Shown here: piece by piece, positions 16,739 through 24,769 of the stretch
Numbering within the stretch: the first letter of the stretch is position 1
How the letters are laid out: every line of letters begins with the position of its first letter
Source of the DNA: Planctomycetota bacterium
Lineage (GTDB): Bacteria; Planctomycetota; J058; JAJDCP01
Assembly (NCBI GenBank): GCA_029260765.1
Contig: JAJDCP010000040.1
Location: forward strand, 1-49,822
Length of the DNA stretch: 49,822 bases
Reading direction: 5' to 3'
The notes under the pieces: model-generated
What the model was told of the DNA's origin: nothing
The model's input: the letters and a program-made list of their open reading frames with translations, nothing else
Database searches by the model: none
Program-made: the position numbers and the translations under genes

Positions 16739-19700
16739 ATGCAGCCTGAAGCAGAGTTCTTGCCTCTGGACGCAGATACGCTGCAGAAGCTCTGGCAAGA
16801 GAGCCTCTCGGGCGATGCGCACTTCGACACCCTCGCGATCGACAGCAGCTTCCGTCCCGAGCGTCTGCTCGACCCCGAGCTCAAGGACCCCCCTCGGGGT
16901 GGTGCGCGCTTCGTGCCTTGCGGACTGTTGGGTCGCGGCGGCATGGGTGAGGTCTACCTCGCACGCCAGAGCCGGCTCGAGCGTGATGTCGCCCTCAAGA
17001 AGCTGCGCGCGGATCGCGTGAGCTCGCGCTCGGCACGGCAAGCCTTCGTCGCGGAGGCGATCGTCACTGGCAAACTCGAGCATCCGAACATCATTCCGGT
17101 CTATGCGCTCGAGAACGACGACGAGATCTGCCTGGCGATGAAGCTGGTCGGCGGCCGGAACTGGAAGGAGCTGCTCGCTGACGAGGACGACGTCTTCTTC
17201 CACGTCGAGATCCTCATCCAGGTCTGCCACGCTTTGGCCTATGCCCACAGCCGCTCGGTCGCCCACCTCGACCTGAAGCCCTCGAACGTGATGGTGGGCG
17301 AGTTCGGTGAGGTCCTGGTGCTCGACTGGGGCCTGGCCGTCGAGTTCGGCCGCCGGCGCAGCTCTGGGAGCATCCGCCACTGCCGGAGCATCGACGGTCC
17401 CTGCGGGACACCTGCCTACATGGCCCCTGAGCTGGCGATGGGGCGCGGGGATCGCGTCGGCCCCTGGACCGACGTCTACCTGCTCGGGGCGATTCTGTTC
17501 GAGATCTTGAGTGGCCGTCCTCCCCACGAGAGCAAGAACCTGCTCACGGCCCTGTCGCATGCGATGGAAGCGCAACCACCAGAACTCGACGAGAGCGTGC
17601 CGGCCGAGCTCAGGAGTCTCTGCCAGCAAGCTCTGGCCTTCCATCCCGGCGAGAGGCCGGCAGACGTAGAGACGTTCCGCGGCCGCCTGCGCGACTACCT
17701 TCGCCATCGCGAGAGCCACGCTCTGGTGGCTGCTTCCTGCGAGCGGCTCGAGCGCTGTCAGGACCCTGCCCGTGCTGAGGACCGTCTGCGCCTCTATGCC
17801 GATTTCGCCGAAGCTGTGGCGGGATTCAAGCAGGCTGCCTCGCTGTGGAATGGACACCGGCCTGCCATCGACGGGTTGCAGCAGGCCCGCCTCGCCTATA
17901 CACGTGCTGCCTTGGAGCGGGGCGACTTCGGTCTGGCCAGCTTGCAGGCCTCAGACATCGAGGGGCAGGTCGGCCTCGAGCTGCGCGGCCGGATTGCCAG
18001 CGAGGTGGTGGCGCAACGGCGACGCCGCCTCGCGGCGCGTCGGGTGCGCGCGGCCCTGGCTGTCTGTCTGGGCTTGCTGTTGATCGGGCTGCTGGGTGGG
18101 CTGTGGCTGCTGGACCGCAAGAACCGGATGATCGAGGGCCAACGTGCCGACGCGCTCGCACGAGGAGAGATCGCGCAGGAGACGCTCGAGACACTGGAGA
18201 CGCAGATCATCGACCTGTTGCTCGATTCAGTGGCCACGCGCCGGGCCCATGAGATCTCACGCGAGCTGCTCGAGACCGCGCGTGGGGGCTGGGAACGCCT
18301 GCAAGCAGCCCATCTCGAGGCCGGCCTGACCCAGCGCCGGGCGGCGCGCATCAGCCTGCGCCTCGGTCAGATCCTGTTGGAGCTCGACGGCGACCTGGTC
18401 GGGGCTCGGGCCGCTTTCGAAGACGCGTTGCGGGTATTGCTGCGGCTCGATCCCACGGGAGCCGAGGGACTGCCACGGGATATCGCACTGGCGCGGCGTC
18501 TGCTCGCCGACGCACACGTGGCGGGGGGAGAGCTGAGCGAGGCTCGCGAGCTGCTCGATGCTGCACTGCTGACCCGCCGGGCTGAGTATCAAAGGGTTTC
18601 CGGTCAGGTAGAAGCCGGCCGAGAGCTCGCAACCGACCTCGAGCGCCTCGGTGTGTTGCTGCAGTTGCAGGGTGAGCTGGTCGCGGCGGACAGCGCTTAC
18701 AGCGAGGCATTGCGCCTCGACCGCTCCCGCCTGGCCCGTCTACCTGCGGACGCCCAGGCTCGCAGGGATGTCTCGAAGGGGCTCGAGAAGGTCGCCCGTC
18801 TGCACGAGCTGCGCGGCTCGCTGGTGCAGGCGCGCGCCGCCTACGGTGAGGCCCTGCAACTGGCCGCTGCCCTGTTGCATGAGGACCCCCGCGACGCCCG
18901 CTTGCGGGCGGATGTCGGCTACCTGCAGCTGCGGCTGGGCCGGTTGTTGCGGCTACAAGGTGCATCCCAGACAGCCGAGGCCTATCTCGCCGAGGCTCTC
19001 AGCACGCGCCGCGTGTTGTTGCGGCTCGATACGGCCAGCGTCTCCGCGCGTCAGGACCTGGCTGTCGCGCTCTTCCAGATGGGGGTCCTGGTTCAGGAAG
19101 TCCGTGACACCGAGGAAGCCGCGGCACTCTATGAGGAGGCGCTGCAACTGGTGGCCAGCATAACGCCGCAGGACAGCACCTACCTGTTGCCGCGCCGTGA
19201 GCTCGCTGTCGTCTGGGATGGCGTGGGGGATACCCGGCAGCAACGGGGCGATCTGGACGGGGCCGAGCAGGCATGGCGCGAGAGCTTGCGGCTGCGCCGC
19301 CAGCTGTTGGCGTCCCAGGAAGATAGCCAAGATGCAGCGCGCGACCTGACCGTGCCCATGCAGCGACTGATCTCCCTGCTGCGCGAGCGAGGGGCACTGG
19401 ACGAGGCCGAAGCACTCAGCAGCGAGTGTCTTGAGCTCAGCGCGAGGCTGTTGCGGCAGAGCCCTTCGCACGCGGCCCGTCGTGACTACGCCAACGCTCT
19501 GGAGCGCCAGGCAGAACTGCTGCGCGCACGCCAGGCCTGGCCGGAGGCTCTTTCCTACTACCAGAAGGTGCTCGCTGAGCGGCGTGTCCTCGCGGCCGTG
19601 GACGCCAGCAACCTCGAAGCGCAGCGAGACCTGCAGGTCGGACTCAGCTCGCTGGGCGATGCCCTGTTTCTGGCTGGGCGTGCGGGTGAGGCCACGGCCT

Positions 19701-20509
19701 GGTACGTGGAAGCTCTGGAGCTGGCCCGCGCACGGCAGCAGCCGGGAATTGCGGGGCGCCAGGCCCGGCGGGATCTCGCGGGCTGTCACATCCGCTGCGG
19801 CGACGCGGCCTATGCGCGCGCGTCCTGGCTGGCGGGCCTGCTGCACTTCCGCCGCGCCCGGCGCATCATGGCTGGTCTGGTGGAGCAAGACCCGGAGCAT
19901 GTCGACGACCAGCGGGAGCTGTCTGTGGTGTGGCACAAGCTGGGAACCTGCGCCGAGCAACTCGGAGATCCTGAGCGGGCGACGCGCTTGTATTCCCGGG
20001 CCGCGGCAAACCACCGCCTGCTGGCGCAGACGATGCCGCGCTTCGAGCCTGAGCTCGAGCTGCTCGAGGCGGCTGCTGAGCGCACGGCCGTCGAAGCCTC
20101 GCAAGCAACCTTGCTGAGCGGTTGGCGCGCGGCCGAGAGCGGTGCGGATTTCGGAGCGCTGGCTTTTGATGCTTTCCAGCAGGCGCGTTTTGACGTCGCA
20201 GCCAGCGCCTACGCCCGTGCCTTCGAGGCGGACGCCCCTCTACTTCCCGATCATTGGTGGGCGGCTTCTTCAGCTGCCGCGCAGGCAGCTCAGCAGGCTG
20301 AGTCCGAGCAGGCGGCGCGCTTGGAGGCACAAGCGCTTGTGTGGTTGGGGAACTGGTTGGCCGTTGTGCGCGCTTCGCTGGCAGGAGCAGAGCTCGAAGC
20401 GGGCGAGCGGGCGCGGCTGGAGGCCGCGCAGCGCTACGTGCGCGACGAAGATCCCAGTTTCAGCGCGCTGCGGGGACGCCCGGACTTCGAGGCACTGTTC
20501 GGTCGCTGA
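16739..20509 (+). CDS. Membrane Ser/Thr kinase with long TPR-type C-terminus, HLD variant
   Basis: 1256 residues; ATG at 16739 without a strong ribosome binding site. The kinase domain spans about 58-330: GRGGMG (65-70), VALKK (K87), AHLDLKPSN (176-183), VLDWGLA (DWG 196-198) and CGTPAYMAPE. The catalytic Asp and metal Asp are kept. The usual HRD is HLD (R to L) and DFG is DWG, as in the paralogue at 42432. One membrane segment follows (about 434-456, LAVCLGLLLIGLLGGLWLL). Behind it about 750 residues form regular helical pairs with TPR character (for example ARAAYGEALQLAAALLHEDP and AAALYEEALQLVASI). The layout implies inside catalysis and an outside TPR scaffold. It may work with the FHA-GGDEF protein just upstream. 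Confidence 0.87.
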   Translation: MQPEAEFLPLDADTLQKLWQESLSGDAHFDTLAIDSSFRPERLLDPELKDPPRGGARFVPCGLLGRGGMGEVYLARQSRLERDVALKKLRADRVSSRSARQAFVAEAIVTGKLEHPNIIPVYALENDDEICLAMKLVGGRNWKELLADEDDVFFHVEILIQVCHALAYAHSRSVAHLDLKPSNVMVGEFGEVLVLDWGLAVEFGRRRSSGSIRHCRSIDGPCGTPAYMAPELAMGRGDRVGPWTDVYLLGAILFEILSGRPPHESKNLLTALSHAMEAQPPELDESVPAELRSLCQQALAFHPGERPADVETFRGRLRDYLRHRESHALVAASCERLERCQDPARAEDRLRLYADFAEAVAGFKQAASLWNGHRPAIDGLQQARLAYTRAALERGDFGLASLQASDIEGQVGLELRGRIASEVVAQRRRRLAARRVRAALAVCLGLLLIGLLGGLWLLDRKNRMIEGQRADALARGEIAQETLETLETQIIDLLLDSVATRRAHEISRELLETARGGWERLQAAHLEAGLTQRRAARISLRLGQILLELDGDLVGARAAFEDALRVLLRLDPTGAEGLPRDIALARRLLADAHVAGGELSEARELLDAALLTRRAEYQRVSGQVEAGRELATDLERLGVLLQLQGELVAADSAYSEALRLDRSRLARLPADAQARRDVSKGLEKVARLHELRGSLVQARAAYGEALQLAAALLHEDPRDARLRADVGYLQLRLGRLLRLQGASQTAEAYLAEALSTRRVLLRLDTASVSARQDLAVALFQMGVLVQEVRDTEEAAALYEEALQLVASITPQDSTYLLPRRELAVVWDGVGDTRQQRGDLDGAEQAWRESLRLRRQLLASQEDSQDAARDLTVPMQRLISLLRERGALDEAEALSSECLELSARLLRQSPSHAARRDYANALERQAELLRARQAWPEALSYYQKVLAERRVLAAVDASNLEAQRDLQVGLSSLGDALFLAGRAGEATAWYVEALELARARQQPGIAGRQARRDLAGCHIRCGDAAYARASWLAGLLHFRRARRIMAGLVEQDPEHVDDQRELSVVWHKLGTCAEQLGDPERATRLYSRAAANHRLLAQTMPRFEPELELLEAAAERTAVEASQATLLSGWRAAESGADFGALAFDAFQQARFDVAASAYARAFEADAPLLPDHWWAASSAAAQAAQQAESEQAARLEAQALVWLGNWLAVVRASLAGAELEAGERARLEAAQRYVRDEDPSFSALRGRPDFEALFGR

Positions 20510-20520
20510 GGGAGGACGGG

Positions 20521-21726
20521 CTAGAGCCCATCCAGCTTGTCCGCCAGGTCGGACAGCACGGCGCGGGTGCTCGCGTGCGCGGCATAGACACCAAACCCGT
20601 CGTAGTCCGGGTAGCTCTCATCGTACAGAATCCAGAAACAGGCCCCCGCGAAGGCTCCGCCCGCGGAGGCATCGGCGTAGATGGCGTCTCCCCAGGCCTG
20701 GAACCAGGTGTTCCTGAGTGCCAGTGGCTGCTGCTGGCCGTACTCGGCCAGAATCAGCGGCTTGCCGAGCAGCGCTGCGTCAGCGGCCAGCGCCTGCAAC
20801 CAGGCGACGGTCGCGGGCAGAGACGCGCCGTGGGGGTACAGGTGGCAGGTGGCCAGATCGATGGCCGCCAGGCCGTGCTGACGCTTGAAATCGACGCCGG
20901 TGGCGGCTGCCCAGTTCCAAGGGTTCTTACCGGCGTCCGCCGGGCCATAGAAGCCTTCGCTGCCCGCGCTGAGCAGATGCTGGCTATCGATCGACTTCAG
21001 CCAGGCCGCCATCTCGGCGATCCAGCTGGTCAGCGTGTCTCCGCTCGGGTCACTGTCGCAGCGCGGCTCGTTCGCCAGCTCCCAGGCCAGAATGGCCGGA
21101 TCATCACGGTAGGCCCGTCCGTTGAAGGTGTTGACCCGGTTGAGCACATCGGCGACGTACTGCTTGTAGACCGCCTTGCACTCCGCATCGGTGTAGAAGT
21201 CGTCGTGGGCGGATGCTGTCGAGCTCCAGGCGACATATTGGTTCATGCCCCCGTAGTCGTCCCAGTTGTTGACCAGCGGCAGAATCAGCTTCAGGCCGGC
21301 GCGTCCCGCCGCGTCGATGACATAGTCGAGCGCCTCGAAGACCGCTGGATCGTAGACATTGGGGGCGGTCTGCAGCGCGTTCCAGCCGCTGCCATCGTTG
21401 AATGCCCAGGTGCGGATGACAGCCAGTCCGAGGCTGTCGGCGCTGGCCATCACCGCATCGATCTGCGGGCGCAGGCCCGCGTCGGCGGCATAGGTCAAGA
21501 AGGTGTAGTTGTTCGTGCCCGCGAAGTGGAAAGGCTGGCCTGCCAGGGTCAAGCTACCATTGGAGACGGCCACGAAGCTCGAGGCAGCTGGTGCCGCCGG
21601 GCCGCCGATTGGAGAGGCCCCTCCGGCTGGAGTGTTTCCCCCGCCTGGCGTGGCGGTCGGGGTCGTGTCATTCGAGCTGCTGCAGCCCAGGGCCAACAGC
21701 AGAAGCAACCCCCCCATCGTGCGCAT
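20521..21726 (-). CDS. GH5-family (GH5_7-like) beta-mannanase, lipoprotein
   Basis: 401 residues. The ATG at 21726 has GAAGGAGA upstream, overlapping the end of the ABC ATPase gene. The signal LLLLLALGC (lipobox Cys15) makes it a lipoprotein; a Gly/Pro/Thr-rich linker runs to about residue 48. The catalytic (beta/alpha)8 barrel follows: HFAGTNNYTFLTY, VIRTWAFND (104-112), AILAWELANEPRC with the acid/base Glu220, CHLYPH (about 294-299) and LILAEYG with the nucleophile Glu328. These match fungal/bacterial endo-1,4-beta-mannosidases of GH5 subfamily 7. Substrate would be mannan or a related hemicellulose at the cell surface. It is the last gene of the transporter operon, 12 bp after the ATPase, an unusual partner for that importer type. 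The kinase stop is 11 bp beyond its own stop. Confidence 0.82.
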   Translation of the reverse strand: MRTMGGLLLLLALGCSSSNDTTPTATPGGGNTPAGGASPIGGPAAPAASSFVAVSNGSLTLAGQPFHFAGTNNYTFLTYAADAGLRPQIDAVMASADSLGLAVIRTWAFNDGSGWNALQTAPNVYDPAVFEALDYVIDAAGRAGLKLILPLVNNWDDYGGMNQYVAWSSTASAHDDFYTDAECKAVYKQYVADVLNRVNTFNGRAYRDDPAILAWELANEPRCDSDPSGDTLTSWIAEMAAWLKSIDSQHLLSAGSEGFYGPADAGKNPWNWAAATGVDFKRQHGLAAIDLATCHLYPHGASLPATVAWLQALAADAALLGKPLILAEYGQQQPLALRNTWFQAWGDAIYADASAGGAFAGACFWILYDESYPDYDGFGVYAAHASTRAVLSDLADKLDGL

Positions 21727-21738
21727 CGGACGTCTCCT

Positions 21739-22521
21739 TCAAGTCTTCGACATGCTGGCTAGAACCTCTTCCCGCACACATTCCCAGATCTGCTGCTTGA
21801 GCCCGGCGTAGGCTTCGGTGTTCTGGACCTCCACGCTGCGGGGCCGCGGCAGCGAATTCTGCAGCTCGAGCTTGATGCGCCCCGGGCGCGCGGACATCAC
21901 CACGATGCGGTCGGCCAGCAGCAGCGCCTCGTCGATCGAATGGGTGATGAACACCACCGTCTTGGCCTCGGCGGCAACGATCTTCACCAACTCGGCCTGC
22001 AAGACCTGACGTGTCATCGCGTCGAGCGCGGCGAACGGCTCGTCGCACAGCAGCACTTCCGGATCGTTGGCGAGCGTGCGGGCCAGGGCCACGCGCTGTT
22101 GCATACCGCCGGACAGCTGCGAGGGGTAGTGCTTACGGAAAGGCTCGATATCGATCAGCTGCAGCAACTGGTCGACCCGGGCACGCGTCTTCTCCGCCGC
22201 CACCCCGCGCATGTCGGGACCGAAGGAGATGTTGCGCTCCACGCTCAGCCAGGGAAACAGCGCGTATTTCTGGAAAACCATCCCGCAGCGGGGCTCGACG
22301 TCCCGGATCTCCTGACCATCGAGCAGCACACGGCCTGAGCTGGGGCGCAGGAAGCCGGCGAACTGGTTGAGCACGGTCGACTTGCCACACCCCGAAGGAC
22401 CGACGATCACCAGAAATTCGCCGCGCGGGACCTGCAACGAGAATTCCTCGATGGCCACCACCTCACCGAAGCGTTGCGTGACCTTCTCGGCCTGCAGTAC
22501 CAGCGCAGCCTGTTCGGACAC
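21739..22521 (-). CDS. ABC transporter ATP-binding protein, SsuB/TauB/NrtD type
   Basis: 260 residues. The GTG at 22521 is chosen because AGGAGA lies seven bases upstream, inside the end of the permease gene; the TAG of the permease is 2 nt away. Motifs: Walker A GPSGCGKST, Q-loop MVFQKYALFPWLSV, signature LSGGMQQRVALARTLA, Walker B VLLCDEPFAALDA, switch His THSIDEALLLADRIVVM. The text is typical of the nitrate/sulfonate/taurine importer family. It powers the permease encoded just upstream. It lacks the C-terminal regulatory domain seen in some NrtC proteins. Confidence 0.9.
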   Translation of the reverse strand: MSEQAALVLQAEKVTQRFGEVVAIEEFSLQVPRGEFLVIVGPSGCGKSTVLNQFAGFLRPSSGRVLLDGQEIRDVEPRCGMVFQKYALFPWLSVERNISFGPDMRGVAAEKTRARVDQLLQLIDIEPFRKHYPSQLSGGMQQRVALARTLANDPEVLLCDEPFAALDAMTRQVLQAELVKIVAAEAKTVVFITHSIDEALLLADRIVVMSARPGRIKLELQNSLPRPRSVEVQNTEAYAGLKQQIWECVREEVLASMSKT

Positions 22522-22523
22522 AG

Positions 22524-23456
22524 CTAGCTCTCCTGTTTCCAAGGCAAGAGCCGGCGCTCCAGCCACGAGCTCATGCTATCGAGCAGCAGGACCACGCCGC
22601 TGATACAGACCATGCCGACCAACACCGCGCTGATGTTGAAGATCTCCTTCGAGCTCCAGATCAGTGCTCCCAGGCCCCGTTTTGTGCCGACGATCTCAGC
22701 CGAGATCACGCAGGTCCAGGCGATGGCCAAGACCACCTTCAGGCCGCTGATGATGTTCGGCAGGGCCGCGGGCAACAGAACCCGGACGATCAGCTGGCGG
22801 TTGGAGGCGCCGAGGTTCTGCGCTGCGCGGATCAAAGCCGGGTCGACCTTGAGAGTGGCTTCCAGGCTGTAGATCAGCGCCGCCGAAAAGCTTCCCATGA
22901 AGATGATCGCCAGCTTCTGGACCTCGTCGGCGCCAAACCAGATCAAGGCCAGAGGCACCCAGGAGATCGAGGGCAGAGGCCGCAGGAAACTGACGACAGG
23001 GCTGATCAGCGCCCGCAGTCTGGGGAACAAGCCCATGACTACACCGAGCGGAACGGCGACCAGACTGGCGATCAAGAAGCCGAGCACCACCCGCCGGGTC
23101 GAGACCAACACATGTTCGCCGAGGGTCACATCGCGCAAAGCGCTTCGGGTGGTCAGCAGGCTCCAGGCTTCGGCGAAGGTGTTGGCCGGCGACTCCAGGG
23201 CGCGCCGGTTGACGAGTCTGACGGGCACGTCCAAGGTCTCGTAGACCGTGCGCACCACCACCGTGGTCACGGCCGACTCGCCGCGCACCGGGTCGAAATA
23301 AGGGCGCTCAGCGGTCTCAACCCCGACCGGTTCGATATGCCTCTTGCTTCCCAGCTCAGCTGTCAGCAGCCACCAGCTTCCCAACACCGTCAACACACCG
23401 GCCATGCCGTAAAGCAGGCGGGAGCGGCGCGGAAGCGTGCGCGGAAAGGCGAACAT
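22524..23456 (-). CDS. ABC transporter permease, SsuC/TauC/NrtB type
   Basis: 310 residues, ATG at 23456, three bases after the substrate-binding protein gene. One N-terminal membrane segment (about 14-32) is followed by an unusually long extracytoplasmic loop of some 80 residues (about 33-115) before the core. The core is BPD_transp_1-like: VVLGFLIASLVAVPLGVVMG, then RPLPSISWVPLALIWFG, then the EAA loop RAAQNLGASNRQLIVRVLLP and two or three further helices. The family usually has 250-270 residues; the extra length lies in that first loop. It forms a dimer with two ATPase subunits. Confidence 0.88.
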   Translation of the reverse strand: MFAFPRTLPRRSRLLYGMAGVLTVLGSWWLLTAELGSKRHIEPVGVETAERPYFDPVRGESAVTTVVVRTVYETLDVPVRLVNRRALESPANTFAEAWSLLTTRSALRDVTLGEHVLVSTRRVVLGFLIASLVAVPLGVVMGLFPRLRALISPVVSFLRPLPSISWVPLALIWFGADEVQKLAIIFMGSFSAALIYSLEATLKVDPALIRAAQNLGASNRQLIVRVLLPAALPNIISGLKVVLAIAWTCVISAEIVGTKRGLGALIWSSKEIFNISAVLVGMVCISGVVLLLDSMSSWLERRLLPWKQES

Positions 23457-23459
23457 CGA

Positions 23460-24455
23460 TCACTCGCTATACAATTCGGGGAACGTCCAATTGCTGGCTT
23501 CGGGCACCTTCTCGATCAGCCCCATGTCGAGCAGTGTGGCGCCTGCCAAGCCCGCTTGTCCGAGCAGGCGCGCGCTACTCATCGTCAGCGTCTGGGCCTC
23601 GAAGTCGAGCCAGGTGAAGTTCTTCAGGGCAGCTTCGATCGATGCGCGCGCGGTGTTCTCGCCGACCCGTTCCTGCACGATGTCGAGCAGCTCTTCGGGG
23701 TGTGCGGCGCACCAAGCGACCGCCTCGAAGTAGGCCTTGAAGAAGCGTCGGGCGCGGTCTTTGTCGGCGTCGATCCAGGTCCGCGAGGCGCACAACACGT
23801 CCGGCCCCGTCATGGTCTGGAAGTTCTTGTAGATCTCAGTGTCCATATCGGTGCCCAGCACCTTTGCGCCCTCGATGGCGCGCAGCTGCGAGTAGTACGG
23901 CTCCCAGATCGCGCCGGCCTGGGCATCGCCCCGTTCGACCAGGCTGATCACGTTCGCATCGGTGGCGTGGACGATCCCCACGTCTTCGGGGTTGTTGATG
24001 TCCAGACCGGCCTCCCGCAGCAGCATGGCCACGGTGATATGCACGGAGCTGCGTTCGTTGAGCGCGATGGTCTTGCCCTTCAGGCCCTCCACATTATCGA
24101 CGCCCACCGCGACCAGACCTTCGTTGCCCGGAGCGTTGTTCTGGCTACCGATCCAGTAGAAGCCTTTGCGCTCGCGCGCCATCGCCATCAGCATCGCGAC
24201 CTCTCCAAGGCTGGAGAACTGCGCGTCGTTGCCTTCGAGTGCGGTCACGCGCTCGGTGCTGCCGCCAAAGCTCTTGTCGACGACCTCGAAGCCGGCTTTC
24301 TCGAAGATGCCGTGTTTCAAGCCCACCCAGACGGGTGCGTGGCCGTACCAGTTGGAGCCCGCGTAGACCACGGGTTCTAGGTTGGGGGTGTCGTCGCCGC
24401 AGCCGGCAACACCCAGGCAGGTGAGCAGGCCGAGCAGGAACAGGCGTGGGAGCAT
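23460..24455 (-). CDS. ABC substrate-binding lipoprotein, NMT1/SsuA/TauA-like
   Basis: 331 residues; ATG at 24455 with GGAG seven bases upstream. Signal MLPRLFLLGLLTCLGVAGC, lipobox Cys19. The mature part reads as an NMT1/SsuA-type periplasmic protein: WYGHAPVWVGLKHGIFEKAG, FGGSTERVTALEGNDAQF, GLVAVGVDNVEGLKGKTIAL and VERGDAQAGAIWEPYYSQL. The family covers aliphatic sulfonates, taurine, nitrate, thiamine precursors and riboflavin-like ligands; the sequence does not settle which. No desulfonation or thiamine gene is next to it. First gene of the four-gene operon that ends in the GH5 enzyme. Confidence 0.87.
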   Translation of the reverse strand: MLPRLFLLGLLTCLGVAGCGDDTPNLEPVVYAGSNWYGHAPVWVGLKHGIFEKAGFEVVDKSFGGSTERVTALEGNDAQFSSLGEVAMLMAMARERKGFYWIGSQNNAPGNEGLVAVGVDNVEGLKGKTIALNERSSVHITVAMLLREAGLDINNPEDVGIVHATDANVISLVERGDAQAGAIWEPYYSQLRAIEGAKVLGTDMDTEIYKNFQTMTGPDVLCASRTWIDADKDRARRFFKAYFEAVAWCAAHPEELLDIVQERVGENTARASIEAALKNFTWLDFEAQTLTMSSARLLGQAGLAGATLLDMGLIEKVPEASNWTFPELYSE

Positions 24456-24484
24456 CGTATGTCTCCGGGGTGTGGGTGGAGACA

Positions 24485-24513
24485 GGGGTATCCGGCGGCT
24501 GTTGGAATGTCAA
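24485..24513 (-). promoter_or_regulatory. Possible promoter of the ABC transporter-GH5 operon
   Basis: On the minus strand a perfect TTGACA (24513-24508) is followed after 17 nt by TACCCC (24490-24485). The -35 box and spacing are ideal, the -10 box is poor, so an activator may be needed. A GCGTCC/GGACGC hairpin with a 7-nt loop (24521-24539) lies just upstream. Confidence 0.3.
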
Positions 24514-24769
24514 GCCGGGAGCGTCCACGCAGGGGACGCCGCGCCTCTTTTGTTGATCTTCGTTGCCTGCGAGCGCGGCAGGTGGCGAGAGAACACTCCG
24601 TTCATACCGTCTCGACTGCTGACGGGTGACTGCGTTAAGATGTTGTAGGGTAAGTGTTTGCAGCGTTTCCTTGCGGCTGTTTGCCGGATGCCGTCTCCGC
24701 ATCGCTTGCAACGAGCCGTGCTTTCCGCAATTACAGAATAACCGCTACTCCATCGTTCGGGAGGTGTGT

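Noticed and set aside
23112..24380. 422-codon plus-strand frame across the ABC permease and binding-protein genes
   Set aside because: The minus-strand genes have clear families, lipobox and operon spacing; this frame has none.
20521..24455. Taurine or sulfonate transport operon (tau/ssu)
   Set aside because: The transporter class fits, but no dioxygenase or monooxygenase for desulfonation is present and the operon ends in a GH5 enzyme, so the substrate cannot be named.
24521..24539. GCGTCC/GGACGC hairpin as a terminator or riboswitch
   Set aside because: It lies upstream of the likely promoter of the minus-strand operon and has no T run or conserved riboswitch core.
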